NCBI GenBank assembly: GCA_010015675.1
Contig: ML976978.1
Coordinates: forward strand, 682,790-746,789
Reading direction: 5' to 3'
Source of the DNA: Byssothecium circinans
Lineage: Eukaryota; Ascomycota; Dothideomycetes; Pleosporales; Massarinaceae
Length of the DNA: 64,000 bases
Shown: positions 50,248-61,436 of the stretch, piece after piece
Layout: the number at the start of each line of letters is the position of its first letter
Numbering within the stretch: position 1 is the stretch's first letter
Notes under the pieces: model-generated
What the model was told of the DNA's origin: nothing
The model's input: the letters and a program-made list of their open reading frames with translations, nothing else
Databases searched by the model: none
Translations under genes and position numbers: made by a program

Positions 50248-51388
50248 GGCTATAGTGCTCTACCTGGGATTCCTTAAGAGATTGGTCTCTTCTGGTCACG
50301 AGTTGCGATTTCTTTTCGGCTTTGGGAAAGAGAAGGAGGGGAATCTCGGGTATATATGGTCTTGTATAGATCGATGACGGCTTCCTTGTGAGTGCTTGCA
50401 GAGCTGGCATTTTTTCCAATTCACAGGGCGTTATAATCGATATTGAGACATGTGTTGGCTTTGTTACCAATGGTCAGTGGAATGTTGCATCGAGAGGCTT
50501 TGCGTGATCCTCGAGCTTCAGAGGCCGAGATGCTCAATTCAGTGGACACTGATAGGTGTATATTATGGCAACTGAGTTGTATTGCTATCACTACCGATAG
50601 CCAGTGACGTCTAGACATATGTGTCCTGGCCATTGCGGACTTTACTTACGTTTTGCCAACGAACCCGTTATTCCCATCAACTCCGTTACCGTCAACGCGA
50701 ATACCGCCGACTACTAGATCATCCCCAGCCCTGGAGTTGGTTATCATCGAGTCAGCTTCCTATAGCGACAGTCAGGGTTCCGGGTCTCGATATCACTCGC
50801 CTTGTCCGAGTCGTAGACTGTAATACAGTCTGAACATACTGCTTCCGAAAAGTTTGACGCCGCTTCTTTAAGCTAATTGTTCGTCTATGCGTCTATGGCA
50901 GCCACAGCACTGTATCCGAACATCTTCTGATCTTCGGGACTTGGCGCTGATGGTCTTTCGGTGACGCAGCTAGGAGCTTAGCCAGGATTTCATGGTATCG
51001 TTTAGGGCTGTAGCCATTTTATTTTTCTATGAAGGTCCGCGAACGCATACTGACAACACCATAGGCTTTAGCTGTCTGTGCACGTACCGGCTAGTATCCG
51101 ATCGAACGTCCATGAACGTGCTGCTGCTGTTTTGGCGTGTAAAACTGGGCATTGACGATGCAGAAAGGGCCAGAAGGTGCAAGCGCTCACTTACTAACTG
51201 TATATAAACCCTCGTGTGCGTAGACTCGCTCCTCCACACCTGACTCTACCAACCCGCAACAAAGCACACAAGGTCCGCCATACCACCAGACCCCTTCGTG
51301 CCACTTTATATGCCTCATCATCAACACAGAGCCAGATGGATCCACACCGTATCGTGACGCGTGCAGCAAGACTAACACTCTCCTAGGT
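50248..51388. other. Intergenic region, GT2 promoter side
   Basis: 1.1 kb with no supported gene. It contains the GT2 promoter (TATATAT at 50351-50357) and sequence upstream of the broken 2EXR gene. Confidence 0.5.
50351..50357 (-). promoter_or_regulatory. TATA-box-like element of the GT2 gene
   Basis: TATATAT about 104-110 bp upstream of the glycosyltransferase ATG on its strand. Confidence 0.35.
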
Positions 51389-52330
51389 TACCTACGCGCC
51401 GAAATCCGTCTGAAAATCTACGGATCCATCCTAGACAATGACAACGCCGACATCAAGGCTAGAGGTGGAGGTCATTACAAGCAGACGGTCTTTAATGCTG
51501 CGGGACAGTCGGTTGTATGCCTACCTACTCTAATGAAGACTTGCTTACAGGTGTACTACGACACGACATGCAGCCCCTATTCTTCCCTTCTTGCCTCTTC
51601 GTGATCCGAAGCGCCAATGACTCTCTGGCCAGGCTTGACGCAAACGCTCATACGCCAAAAGAACTTCACTCCCACCCCGCATACCCAGAAGCTAGCTGTT
51701 ACTTTTACAAATCTCGACCTATTCCACAATATAGCACCAAACCGCACAGAAGAAAGGAGGCGGAAGAGGCGAAACCGCCCGACAAAGAACACGTGACTTA
51801 CGAGGCCAGGTCAAGTCCTCAAGCGCTTGCCCGACGAAGTCATATATATCGAACTAGGCATCCAAATAAAATACTGCTTCAACCGCGGGGGGGGGGGGGG
51901 AACTCTCTGCTTCAATCCGATCTAGTCCATTAACCCTCGTGTATCAAGCACACCACGCAGTCTACGATCTCGATTGCGACCTTGTATTGACGGAGCTTGA
52001 GACGCTGGTTCTCTGCCTGGACTACTCACACGGGTTCCATTCGGCGTACTACTATGCGTTGTTTGAGGACGCTCTCAAGGATCCGGATCACTGCGTTTAC
52101 CGTGGGGTTATGGATATGTGTGGTTAAGACGTGGTTTGAGGGGATGTTCAATGCGCTCGATAAGGAGGGGCGGGTTATTTGCACACTCCATCGGAATGTT
52201 GGTAAGGGACGGGGGGAAACAGGGGTTGATGTGGGTGTACTGAGCTTTTTGATGCGAGGAAGTTCAGCATACCGCTATGGAAATGTAAGTCTTCACGTCT
52301 TTGGGTTTCCCAGTCTCTTGTACTGATAGT
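51389..52330 (+). pseudogene. Broken 2EXR (F-box-like) family gene
   Basis: The plus strand opens with LRAEIRLKIYGSIL, matching the LP-x-EIR-x-x-IY core of the fungal 2EXR/F-box-like domain. About 50 residues later comes LMKTCLQVYYDTTCSPYSSLL, which resembles the second conserved element (LL-x-T-C-x-Q-V-Y-x-E). The frame then meets a TGA near 51610. Protein-like text continues in changing frames (KRLPDEVIYIELGIQIKY near 51815-51880). A run of 14 G at 51887-51900 follows, and further text such as LTELETLVLCLDYSHGFHSA lies near 51980-52040. No intron set repairs all breaks. Decay is likely, although the G run could be a sequencing error that adds one of the frameshifts. The true start was not found. 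Confidence 0.5.
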
Positions 52331-52545
52331 ATACCGGGCAGGAGCTTCCATGACTTGAGATTTTTTCCAGCCGCGTTCAGCCACGGGCCTGGGTCTGTGA
52401 AAAGGCATCCAAGCCACTTCCCTCCCTCGTCTCGTTCTCAGCGTTTCAACACCAATAATTGAATGCATAGTAAAGAAGCACTAAAATGCTACACTACCTA
52501 GGTATTCCAAAGCTCTCGTCCACTGAATTCCTCTCACACTACCTC

Positions 52546-53411
52546 TCATTCCCTTACCCTCCCCTCACCCCTCCGCCGATTATTTGCAACCTTATCATTA
52601 TAATAATGAATCGTCTGATCCGCACACCCCGCGGGAGTCTGATAAGCATAATTCCCCAAATTAATAAACATAGCCTGTCCCTGACACACATACCAAGCGC
52701 TCTGATTCGGCCTACTCACACCCGCAACACTCCACTGCAAATCATCTCCTCCCCACTTAAACGTGCCGTACGTGTTCTTTGTCTCACTAAACGTCACCGC
52801 TAGACTTGCATTATTGATGGAGCGCTCCTCGCTGACGACGGCGTAGAGCAGCTTCACGGCTTCGCCGGGCGCGGAGACGAGTTGCACGAATTGCCCCGAG
52901 ACGACTTGAAATTGTCCCGCTGTGGTGTAGTCGCCGAGGAGGGCACTGCCGGGGCTGTAGAGAGGCTTGGTTTGGATGTATTTGTGGTAGTTGGGCGCCG
53001 CGACGGCGCGGACCCAGTAGTACCCGCTTTGCAGCGTTTTTCCGGGTCCGGTGCCGGGGGGAGCACCGGTGGTTATGGGGGTGCTGCCGGGGAGTGTGCT
53101 AGTTGGGATGGGGCCAACGGTTGTGGGGGCGGGCGCGGCGCCGGGTTGGCATTGCGAGTAATATTCACTTTGGTGGATTAGACGGTGAGAAGGGAGTGGA
53201 TGGATGGTTGGATGTACGTACTTGATTAGGACGCAGCCGGATCCCGTGGCGCATTGCGTTTCTCCTGTGTAGTTTATTCCGCCACCTAGGAGAAATGTTA
53301 GCATCGAATCGAAGGCTTGGTTAGGGAGGAAGTACACTGCGCCCAGTCGTTGACGACTGCTGAAGCAGTGCCTGCTAGTATAGCCAAGGCTACTGCGGAG
53401 AAGTGATGCAT
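52546..53411 (-). CDS. Secreted CBM1 protein with uncharacterised C-terminal domain
   Basis: 253 residues, three exons; introns 53335-53286 (50 bp) and 53221-53168 (54 bp), both within the cellulose-binding module. Signal peptide about 1-18 (MHHFSAVALAILAGTASA). A fungal-type CBM1 immediately follows: WAQCGGINYTGETQC, then GCVLIN and EYYSQC, with the four expected cysteines C26, C37, C43 and C53; both splices are needed to build it. A Pro/Thr/Gly linker follows (about 54-95), then a domain of about 150 residues (SGYYWVRAVAAPNYHKYIQT, GDYTTAGQFQVVSGQFVQL, GTFKWGGDDLQWSV) that I do not recognise as a catalytic family, ending in a basic tail. It probably binds cellulose; the C-terminal domain could be non-catalytic or a new enzyme type. 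Confidence 0.85.
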
Positions 53412-54120
53412 CTTGAATACAAGATCTTCAGTACCTGTACGATTACGATTGACTGGGAGAAACTTGGAGGAAGGGTCGACAAAAGTCTTCCACGATAATC
53501 GAGAGGTTTATGAAGTTGCCTGGGTATGAGCCCATGGTCGATATATACTACCCTTTCATAATACGCCTTCTAGAATATTACGATGTGTTGCTATGAATAT
53601 AGTGTTCGCAAGGAGGATTTACCGCCGGTCCGTCGCAACCGGTAGAAGAGTCGATATATTAACGACCAGGTTTAGCTCCGAACCATGGATTTCGACCCAA
53701 TGGCGACTGCACAAGGCCAGAATTCGCAGGCCTTGATTTGAATAAGAGAGAGCGTATATTGCGCGGAGAAAGCTTGATGGTTAGTCCGGTAGAGCTAGCT
53801 GTGCGAGGCTGCGAGCCACGATGAAGTGACCGAACAGGTGATGTCGCATTGTGGACGCATTTCATCGGACGTGATCCGAGCGTATGTAGCATCATTCGTG
53901 AGGTGTTTTTGCTTCTTCATTGCAAGATCGTCTGATGGCTTGATTGTTTCGGTCGTCAGTCGCAGACTCTCTTCTATTCATGTCAGCCAATGCAATTATT
54001 GACGCAGTCGGAAGATCGTACTCACAATGCTCTAAGCATTCACCAGCTTAAGGATCCATGTGCAGCCTTTCTTTTTTGCTCCTCAATCTGTTTTCAAGCC
54101 TTCCCACAACTCCCCACCCC
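53412..54120. other. CBM1-gene promoter and Ctf8 3' region
   Basis: 709 bp between two minus-strand genes. A TATATA-like stretch lies at 53541-53547, about 130 bp upstream of the CBM1 gene start. No gene supported. Confidence 0.55.
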
Positions 54121-54627
54121 TCAATCCCCCTCCTCATCCTCCTCCCCGCCACCCACCGGTTCCGGCCTCGCCGAAAAAACAACCTTATACTTCACAATCT
54201 CCACAATCTCCAGCTCTTCCCCCCTTCCCCTCTCCTCCCCATCCACGCCCCCCATCACCACATCCCCCTCCCTCTCCTCCCTCCTCCTCACAACGGCAAA
54301 GGGCCTCCCCAATTTCCGAACCTCCCCGCTCATTCTCTGCCCCCTCCCCACATAAAAATACACCCTCTTCATCCACCTCTCATCCCCCTCCCCGTTAACC
54401 GTGGGGTTATACAAAGGGAACGCGAGTTTGCCGACGAGCGTGGAGGATGTTGGCGCTGAGGCTGTGGACGGCGTGGTGGGGAAGTGGATTGTGCCTTGGA
54501 GTTCGAGGAGGGCGAGGCCGGTGGGCGTGTGGAGGAGAGGGGGGAGGGGGTTTGTGGGTTGGGCGTGTGAGGGGGGTGCGGTAGGGGCTGCAGCGGACGG
54601 CGGGGGGTGCAGTGGAATGGATGGCAT
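54121..54627 (-). CDS. CTF8: Ctf8, subunit of the alternative RFC clamp loader
   Basis: Part of the Ctf18-Dcc1-Ctf8 RFC-like complex that loads PCNA and supports sister-chromatid cohesion. Intronless, 168 residues. A Pro/Ala-rich N-terminus leads into LALLELQGTIHFP, then LVGKLAFPLYNP, RWMKRVYFYVGRGQRMSGEVRKLGRPFAV, which together match the small Ctf8 family. An acidic/Gly-rich insert precedes the terminal ELEIVEIVKYKVVFSARPEP. The protein ends in a short acidic tail. The start at 54627 is the first ATG of this frame. Such short genes are easily missed by annotation. Confidence 0.88.
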   Translation of the reverse strand: MPSIPLHPPPSAAAPTAPPSHAQPTNPLPPLLHTPTGLALLELQGTIHFPTTPSTASAPTSSTLVGKLAFPLYNPTVNGEGDERWMKRVYFYVGRGQRMSGEVRKLGRPFAVVRRREEREGDVVMGGVDGEERGRGEELEIVEIVKYKVVFSARPEPVGGGEEDEEGD

Positions 54628-54912
54628 TGTTTTGTGGTGGGAGCGCAGAGCTTTTGGATGGAGGGTTTAGAAGATGTGAGATATGAAATGATCGGGCTTT
54701 GGAGAGTATGGCGGGGTAGGTGGGACGCGTAGAGATCGCGACCGACACGCGACTTGGTCTGTGCATAGCGGGGCAGAAAGTTAAAAATTCGAAGATGACG
54801 GTGAGGAGAAACGTTGATTGTTACGTCTTGCATTCAATTGTTTATCAGAAAGCTACTGCTGCAAATCCTCAAAAGGACTCCAAACCTCCCATCTATCCCA
54901 CTAAAGCGACAT

Positions 54913-56109
54913 CTAAGAGCGCTTGCCAAACACCTTGTCATACCCAACAAGCGTGAACCTAAACCTCACATTGTCATTGTTATACACCCTCTCAACCGCC
55001 TCCTTGCACCCCTTCTCACTAATATCGATGGTCTGCACCCAACTCTTAATGTTCTGCTTCGCCGCCAGCTCCAACATCTCTTCCATCTCGGGACGATTGC
55101 CGATATGCGAAGCGCCCATATAGCAGCCATTGGGCGCGAAAGCCTGCGCCATAATCTGCGGTAGTGGTTTATCAGGCATCCCTACCATGTGAAAGTGGCC
55201 ATTGACCTTGATAGTCGAGAAGTAATCCTCGAGCTTGAAGCGGTCGGTGGCGTCGGCGCAGTTGAGCAGGATGTCAAATTGGAATTGGTAAGGCTTGAAC
55301 CAGTCCTTTTCCGAGGTGAGGATGAATTCTTTGGCGCCGAGCTTGAGGGCGTCTTCGCGCTTGGAGGGTGAGTGCGACATTACGTAGGTTTCGGCGCCAA
55401 GTGCATTGGCGAATAACACGCCGAAGTGGCCGAGACCTCCGCTGGAGTGATGTCAGTCTAATGTTACATTAGATGTGGAGGTGGTGGACTCACAGTCCGA
55501 TGACGGCTACCTTCTTGCCCTTTCCAGCTCCTAACCTCTTGAGAGGAGAGTATACAGTCAAACCAGCACACATCATGGGGGCGGCAAGAGCAGTGTCAAT
55601 ACCATCGGGGATTTTGAAGGTAAAGTACTGATGTGCACGGATATGGCTCGAGTAGCCTCCCTGGGCAATGGTGCCGTCTGGGTAAGGTGCGCCGTATGTG
55701 TCGATTGAATTGGCACAATAATTCTCCTGGTCGGCTTTGCAGTTTCCACATGTAAGGTCGGCACCGATTTGAGCGCCAACGCCGACGCGGTCACCAATCT
55801 TGATGTCCTTGACCTTGGAACCGACCTTGACGACTTTACCAATGACCTCATGTCCTACGCAGAGTGGGAGAGGGATGTCTTCGCCCCATCCGCCACTGAT
55901 GGTGTGAACGTCCGAAGCGCAGACACCGCAGGCATCTATGGCGACGTCGACGTCTTCCTCCTCAAATTTCTTGAGTGGGAGCTGTAGACAATGTCAGTGG
56001 TGATTCGATGAATATATAGAGCCGTAGAACCTACGTCTTTGCGAGTAAACTCGCTCCACTTTTTGACATCAGTAACGGCAAAAGCGTCAGTGGTATCGGG
56101 GTAGCCCAT
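54913..56109 (-). CDS. NADP-dependent cinnamyl-alcohol-type dehydrogenase (Adh6-like MDR)
   Basis: Zinc-dependent medium-chain alcohol dehydrogenase/aldehyde reductase. 363 residues, three exons; introns 56034-55982 (53 bp) and 55493-55442 (52 bp). Catalytic zinc ligands: C46 in ACGVCASD and H69-E70 in VGHEV. The structural zinc loop reads D100-x2-C103-x2-C106-x7-C114, with Asp where Adh6-type enzymes normally have the first Cys. The Rossmann motif GLGGLGH is made by the second splice. The following SHSPSKREDALKLGA, with Ser-Lys-Arg after the second beta strand, fits NADP preference. No targeting peptide; probably cytosolic. The likely role is reduction of aromatic or aliphatic aldehydes. Confidence 0.92.
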
Positions 56110-57238
56110 TGTAGCGGTTCGACAGTAATTGGTTGAAGTGGAAAGTAAATCAGGGGGGAAGAAAAAGTTTGAGAATAAGATGAAGGCAGAGTGATAGGTT
56201 TGAGGGGCGTGCTCCCGTATTTGACCCTTGGACTAGATAGAGCTCTAGTGAAAAGTCGGCCCAAGTAGTCCCGCCAGTGAGGTCATGGGAGGAAGAAGAT
56301 TGGATCGGTCGCCGGCTGTCTGTCGTGTCAAAAACTTGTGTACCCTATTTGATTGGGTGGGTGCCTGTGGCCGTAGTGGCTTCTTTGTTGTCCTGCTCGG
56401 AACGTGTTATCGTCACCACAGCGTCAACTGAAAGCGTTATCGTTGACGTACATGGGAAATTGAACACGTTCCAGGCGACCTCTAGAGTATGCGGGCAGAC
56501 AGTCCATGGACACGCCAAGGGGAAAGGCCAGAGTTTTGACAAAATATTGCCTGAGAAGACAGGACGACCATGATTTCGTCACTGACTCCGAACGTGCAGG
56601 GAATTGAGAGCCTCTACGGTTTGCTGTCCAGGATGAGAATTCCGAGGGTGAACCAATGGCTAAAATGCGCGTTCCGATCGTCGGCTCGGCTCGCCTAACT
56701 CCATAGCATGCCGATGGGAAGATTATATTTACTTCCGACGGTTTCACTGCTGTCGATGGATTTACCTATCTTGATCGTTGCGCGGAGTCCCGCAAGATGC
56801 AACCTTCAAGTCGACCTCAACGCCACCACAAGGGCAGTGAGGTTATAGCAGTCCTATTACAGCTTTCCCATTTACCCCGCGCCATGAACTGCAGACGTGG
56901 GGCAGCCGGCATTCCCTAATCTGGAACCCGGCCGTCCATCTGCTCGCATAGGCGGCATCGTGAAGACAAAAGGCAAAATATGAGCAGGGAGGCCGCGGAG
57001 TGAAGGCCTGAGAGATCTTGGTACCTTAGTAGGTGGTTGTGGCGGGAGCTTTAAACGGGTATTCCCCTCACAAGGCAAGCTGTTGAAGTGAGAGCTTTCT
57101 TCACCCTTACTTCGCAACTCCATTTGAATTACCACAAGCACTCTTTTCATAGCTCTTTTGGCCTTGCATAGTTCCTCAATTTCAACATCTCTTTTCGATA
57201 CTATTTGTGCAAGATCCAGATCAATCCCTCTAGCAAGC
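56110..57238. promoter_or_regulatory. Divergent promoter of two MDR dehydrogenases
   Basis: 1.13 kb between the Adh6-like gene (minus) and the butanediol-dehydrogenase-like gene (plus). Frames inside have no domain support. Confidence 0.5.
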
Positions 57239-58419
57239 ATGGCGTCCGAAGAGGAAACGATGAAAGCGGTCCGATTCCACGGCCAGAATGACCTGCGATT
57301 CGAGGACATCCCGGTCCCCAAAGTGAAGGCCGGTCAAGTCAAGATCCGACCGGCATGGGTTGGTATCTGTGGCAGCGGTGGGTAGCTCATTCTTCGCTGC
57401 GATTGCTCGCACTAATATGGCGCAGACCTTCATGAATATATGGGAGGTCCAAACCTCTGCCCCACAACTCCCCATCCTATAACTGGCGAGACGGTACCTT
57501 TGACTTTCGGCCACGAATTTAGCGGAACGATTGAAGAAGTTGGGGAGGGAGTGTCGGATTACAAGCCCGGCGATAGGGTCTGCGTGCAACCCATCATCTA
57601 CGATGGAACCTGCGGTGCTTGTCTGGAAGGCCTGGTGAACTGCTGCTGGAGTAATGGCTTCGTGGGGTTGAGCGGATGGGGCGGTGGTCTCTCAGAACAC
57701 ATCGTGGTACCCACTTCGACACTCTATCGGCTGCCGGACAATGTTCCTCTCAAGATAGGAGCACTCGTGGAACCGCTCTCTGTTGGATGGCATGCGGTGA
57801 AGGTGAGCCCGTTCAAGAAAGGCGATTCAGTTTTGATTTTGGGAGGAGGACCTATTGGCATTGCCGTCATTCTTGCACTGAAGGCGAAGGGCGCGGACAA
57901 GATTATCGTATCCGAGGTCAGCCGCAAGCGACAAGAGTTTGCAAAGAACTTCGGTGCCGACTACATCATTGATCCTTTGCAGGAAGATCTGGTGAAGCGC
58001 TGCCGGGATCTTTGTGATGGACAAGGCGTCCACGTCGTGTATGATTGCGCCGGTGTGCAAAGCGCTCTTGACCAGGCAATTCAAGCGACGAGAGCTCGAG
58101 GGACCATTGTCAACATTGCGATCTGGGAGAAAGCGTGCACCATCACGCCGAACGATTTGACCTTCAAGGAGAGGAAGTACATGGGCGTTGCGACTTTCCA
58201 GATTGGCGACTTCCAGGAAGTGATTGTAAGTGAATCAGGAGGAGAGGCGAACTACTGCTAACGACCAAGTAGAACGCAATTTCTGCCGGAGACATGAAGC
58301 CGCACGATATGATCACGAAGATGATCAAGCTGAACGAAGTGGAAGAGGAAGGCTTCAAAGCTCTGATCCACGACAAGGACAGCAATGTGAAAATTCTCGT
58401 CGAGGTTCACGGAGGTTGA
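57239..58419 (+). CDS. 2,3-butanediol dehydrogenase-like zinc MDR enzyme
   Basis: Zinc NAD(P)-dependent polyol/diol dehydrogenase related to Bdh1. 361 residues, three exons; introns 57378-57425 (48 bp) and 58226-58272 (47 bp). Catalytic zinc ligands are C44 in GICGSD and H76-E77 in FGHEFSG, with E-P at EPLSV in the core. The structural zinc loop is D106-x2-C109-x2-C112-x7-C120, again with Asp in the first position, which I recall as common in fungal BDH-like proteins. Rossmann motif: LGGGPIGIAVILALKAKGA; VSEVSRKR follows. The C-terminus ends in KILVEVHGG. Probably cytosolic. Acetoin/butanediol is the best-known substrate pair, but other vicinal diols or polyols are possible. Confidence 0.92.
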
Positions 58420-59234
58420 TATCCCTCGGATCGGCACTACGAGCACCTTGATGTCAGGCCCTGGAGTAGTACCATTTTGTAGCGTGATTTGCGATTTGCT
58501 TGATAGCATGGCGTTTGGGTGATTATTGGTGTGACGGTTCAGGTGGATCAGTCACTTGCTCCTGCTTCATCCAGGTTTATTACGTGTTTGCTCACTCGAG
58601 CTGTGAGACCTTGATATCATCTAGCAAGCAGTTCTGGGATCACAATTTGAAGCTTTTGTTCTGGCTCTCACGTAGCCGGAAAAGTTGGCTAAGAGCTCTC
58701 CACTTGGATAAGTTTTACAGTATTACTTACACATCATTTTTTCTGCTACACGAAAGTCTGGGTCTTATGAAAAGCTCAAGACCCCTTCGTGCCCTTCCCG
58801 TCCACAAGCCTAGCCCGATCCGCGTTCGAACGCCTTTGTAGTTTTGCAGTGACGAAAGATGACCACTGGCTGAATGACTAATAATTATAATTCCAGGATT
58901 TTGTGCAAAATGGAGTGACAAGCCTGCACAAGTGATCGGATGACAGATCAACGGCAGAGGTTGCAGTGCGAGCAAGGTCGTGCGCTTGGTGGTTGGTTCG
59001 ATGACGTCGACGCGCCACATTCAGAAGGGCCGTGCGCGGGATCAACACGGCAGGAACAGGGTTTGCGGGAGAGAGCGCGAGGCTGCGTCATTATTGCCAT
59101 CCACGAATGAAGAAGTAACATAAAGCTGTCGTACGTTGCGATGTTTCGAGCCTCACTCATTCTCAACGCATCCACTTCTCCAGCTCTTTGCCTAGATCCT
59201 CTCCCCGTCCTCTTTTGATCCCACCTCGTTCACG
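58420..59234. other. Intergenic region
   Basis: 815 bp between two plus-strand genes; holds 3' UTR and promoter. No gene supported. Confidence 0.55.
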
Positions 59235-60132
59235 ATGGCTCTCGGCGGCGCTGCGCTGAAGCTCTTTCAAACCATCCTATATGCCCTCGAATTCTGCTGT
59301 GCCGGCATAATCCTGGGCGTTTTCTCCTACTTCCTATCGGTGCTCGCCGACCGTGACCTCGCTATCTTGACAACCTGGAAAGCCGTAACAGGTCTCTCGG
59401 GCGCGGCAGTCCTCTACACCATCTTCGCCGTCGTCCTCACATGCTTCTTGGGCGGCAAGACCTTGTTCGCTTTCCTTGGCATCGTCTTTGACCTCCTCTT
59501 TGCTGGTGCTTTCGTGGCCATTGCCGTCCTTACTCGAGATGGCGCACACAGCTGCACCGGTAATGTGAAGACGCCTCTGGGAGACGGTCCTTCAGATTCG
59601 AAGCAAGGCTTTGCCAGCGATGATCAGGGCAATCAGGTCACCTATGCCGTGTCCCTAGGCACTGCCTGCCGCCTTACCACCGCTTGTTTTGCTGTCGCAA
59701 TCGCTGGAGCGTAAGTTGCCTCATCACCTTCACAGCTAGGAGATGCTAACTCAATCCAGTGCTCTTTTCCTCCTGTCCGCTCTTGTCCAGTTCTGTCTCG
59801 GTCGCCACCACAAGAAGGAGAAGCGCTTCGGTCCTAGCCCCGCCAATGGCTACACTCGTGGCAGTGGCGTCAAGTTCTTTGGCCGCCGTCGAGGAAGGAA
59901 GGGTACTATGCGCGACCCCGAGATGGCTGGTGCTGTTCCGGCTGCTGGTACTAGCACTCTTGCTCCAGGCGCTCACGACTACCGCCCATCGCACGACACC
60001 GCCTACACCGGCTCAACTGTTACAGCACCTGGTACAACCTATGAGCACGCCCACAAGCCCCATTCTCCTCTGGCCGGCGGGTACCACACCGCTCCGACTG
60101 GCACATACGCCACTCCTGCGACCAATTACTAG
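59235..60132 (+). CDS. Four-TM MARVEL-like integral membrane protein
   Basis: 282 residues, two exons; intron 59711-59759 (49 bp, GTAAGT donor, CTAAC branch). Four hydrophobic spans lie at about residues 8-35, 47-70, 76-98 and 143-175. The order with short loops and a longer third loop carrying Cys residues (SCTG, AVSLGTACRL) fits the MARVEL fold found in fungal plasma-membrane or eisosome-associated proteins. The start of span four is joined across the intron. The C-terminal tail is hydrophilic, with a basic patch GRRRGRKG followed by Thr/Pro/Ala/Tyr/His-rich low-complexity sequence. MARVEL membership is inferred from topology rather than a sharp motif. Confidence 0.8.
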
Positions 60133-60482
60133 TCTTCGAATAGGTGTGCAACAACGTCCAGTGGTGTAGATCGGGGACGATGTACGAGTGGGCAGTTTTC
60201 TCTTCAGCCTGTATGAATATGAATTTACGCATGATACCAGGAGACAGGCAATGGAGTTTGGGTTCGCACTGGGTTGGTAGGGTGTTAGCTATGTACGATA
60301 GTCATTATAACCTAATACCTAATAGTCATATCAAATTTAATGTTCCTTCACTCTCAAGGCGTGACTGACCTAAATCTAACGTAAACCTAACTTGGTCCTC
60401 AGCCATTGCCAATCCATGACCCAACCCTGGGTATACCGCATAAAACCAGAACGCCACTTTTAAATATACCATACCCATGTTT
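60133..60482. other. Convergent 3' intergenic region
   Basis: 350 bp between the MARVEL-like gene and the CENP-S gene reading toward each other; no gene seen. Confidence 0.6.
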
Positions 60483-61007
60483 TCATTGCTTCGCCTTTCC
60501 CTTCCCTTTGGAAATCCCCGCCCCAGACGGTCTCCCTCTCTTCTTCGGCTGTGCCCCTCCCGTCGCTTCTTGTCCCCCGCGTCCCTCAGCCGCCTTCATC
60601 TGATCCAAATTCTGCTTCAATAGCGTCTCCAGCGCCTCATTCCGCCGCGTAAGCAGCATGACATCATCCGTGTTTATAACCTTGCGGCCAGCGTGTTTGG
60701 AGAAGACCTCGAGGTCGCGGGCGGAGTTCGCTATACGGCGGCGTTAGGGAAGCAGGACTAGGTGATGGGTTGTTGAGTTTGAGAGAGATATGTACCGATT
60801 TGTGCGTATACGAGCTCAGTCAGTGCGCCGATGAATTGAGGTGTTGCGTTGAAGCTGCTGTCTATGCCTTGCTCGTCGACGAATTGGCCGATCGAGTACC
60901 AGAGGGCGGACTTGAGGCGCTGGGGTTGTGTGAGTGAGTTGGATTTGTAGGCTTGAGTTGTGGAAGGGTACCTCTTCTCGCTCTAGGTCGGCTTCGGTGG
61001 AAGACAT
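60483..61007 (-). CDS. MHF1: CENP-S/MHF1 histone-fold protein with AT-hook-like tail
   Basis: Histone-fold partner of CENP-X/MHF2. It acts at the kinetochore and with FANCM-type helicases in DNA repair (family knowledge). Three exons with introns 60971-60920 (52 bp) and 60795-60731 (65 bp) give 135 residues; each exon alone is too short to stand out. N-terminus SSTEADLEREERLKSALWYS, then IGQFVDEQGID, ATPQFIGALTELVYAQI, ANSARDLEVFSKHAGRKVI, NTDDVMLLTRRNEAL form the histone fold with the typical KHAGRKxI and DDVxLLxRRN motifs. The tail has KKRGRPSG, an AT-hook-like element, followed by a Gly/Lys-rich end. Start at the ATG of MSSTEAD. Divergent from PGA2. Confidence 0.9.
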
Positions 61008-61436
61008 CTTTGTGTAGAGGTGCTCGCAGCTCAACATAAGAGCTGCGATAGAGGGGTGCTGGTAGCCGCGTTGTTGAAGACGCGCGCGATGCCATGTCCG
61101 AGCTCGATGTTGGCCGATTGGTTGGCGGGCTACTGGCCGATTTTGCGGCGGTCCACCTGCAAAGGTTGAGCGCGATTATTCTCAATTCTAGGTTTGATGA
61201 TTGGTTTTGTTGTCTTCTTCCGATATGCTGTGCGCGATTTTATTGACGTAGAAGGCTATAAATTTCCTCTTAGCTCCAAAATTCGCGACTGCCTCCTCCC
61301 AATTTCCTCCACCCCTCAAGCTAGTAGCTACACTCACGCTTCGCGTCGCCCAACAACACCGTCGAACGTTTCGAACATCTTCGCAGACGCAAGCACTAAA
61401 TTCCGAACAAACGCCTACCCACACCCATCACCCACA
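61008..61436. promoter_or_regulatory. Divergent CENP-S/PGA2 promoter
   Basis: 429 bp between outward-reading genes. The PGA2 frame is open upstream of its ATG, but the residues look like non-coding translation. Confidence 0.55.
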
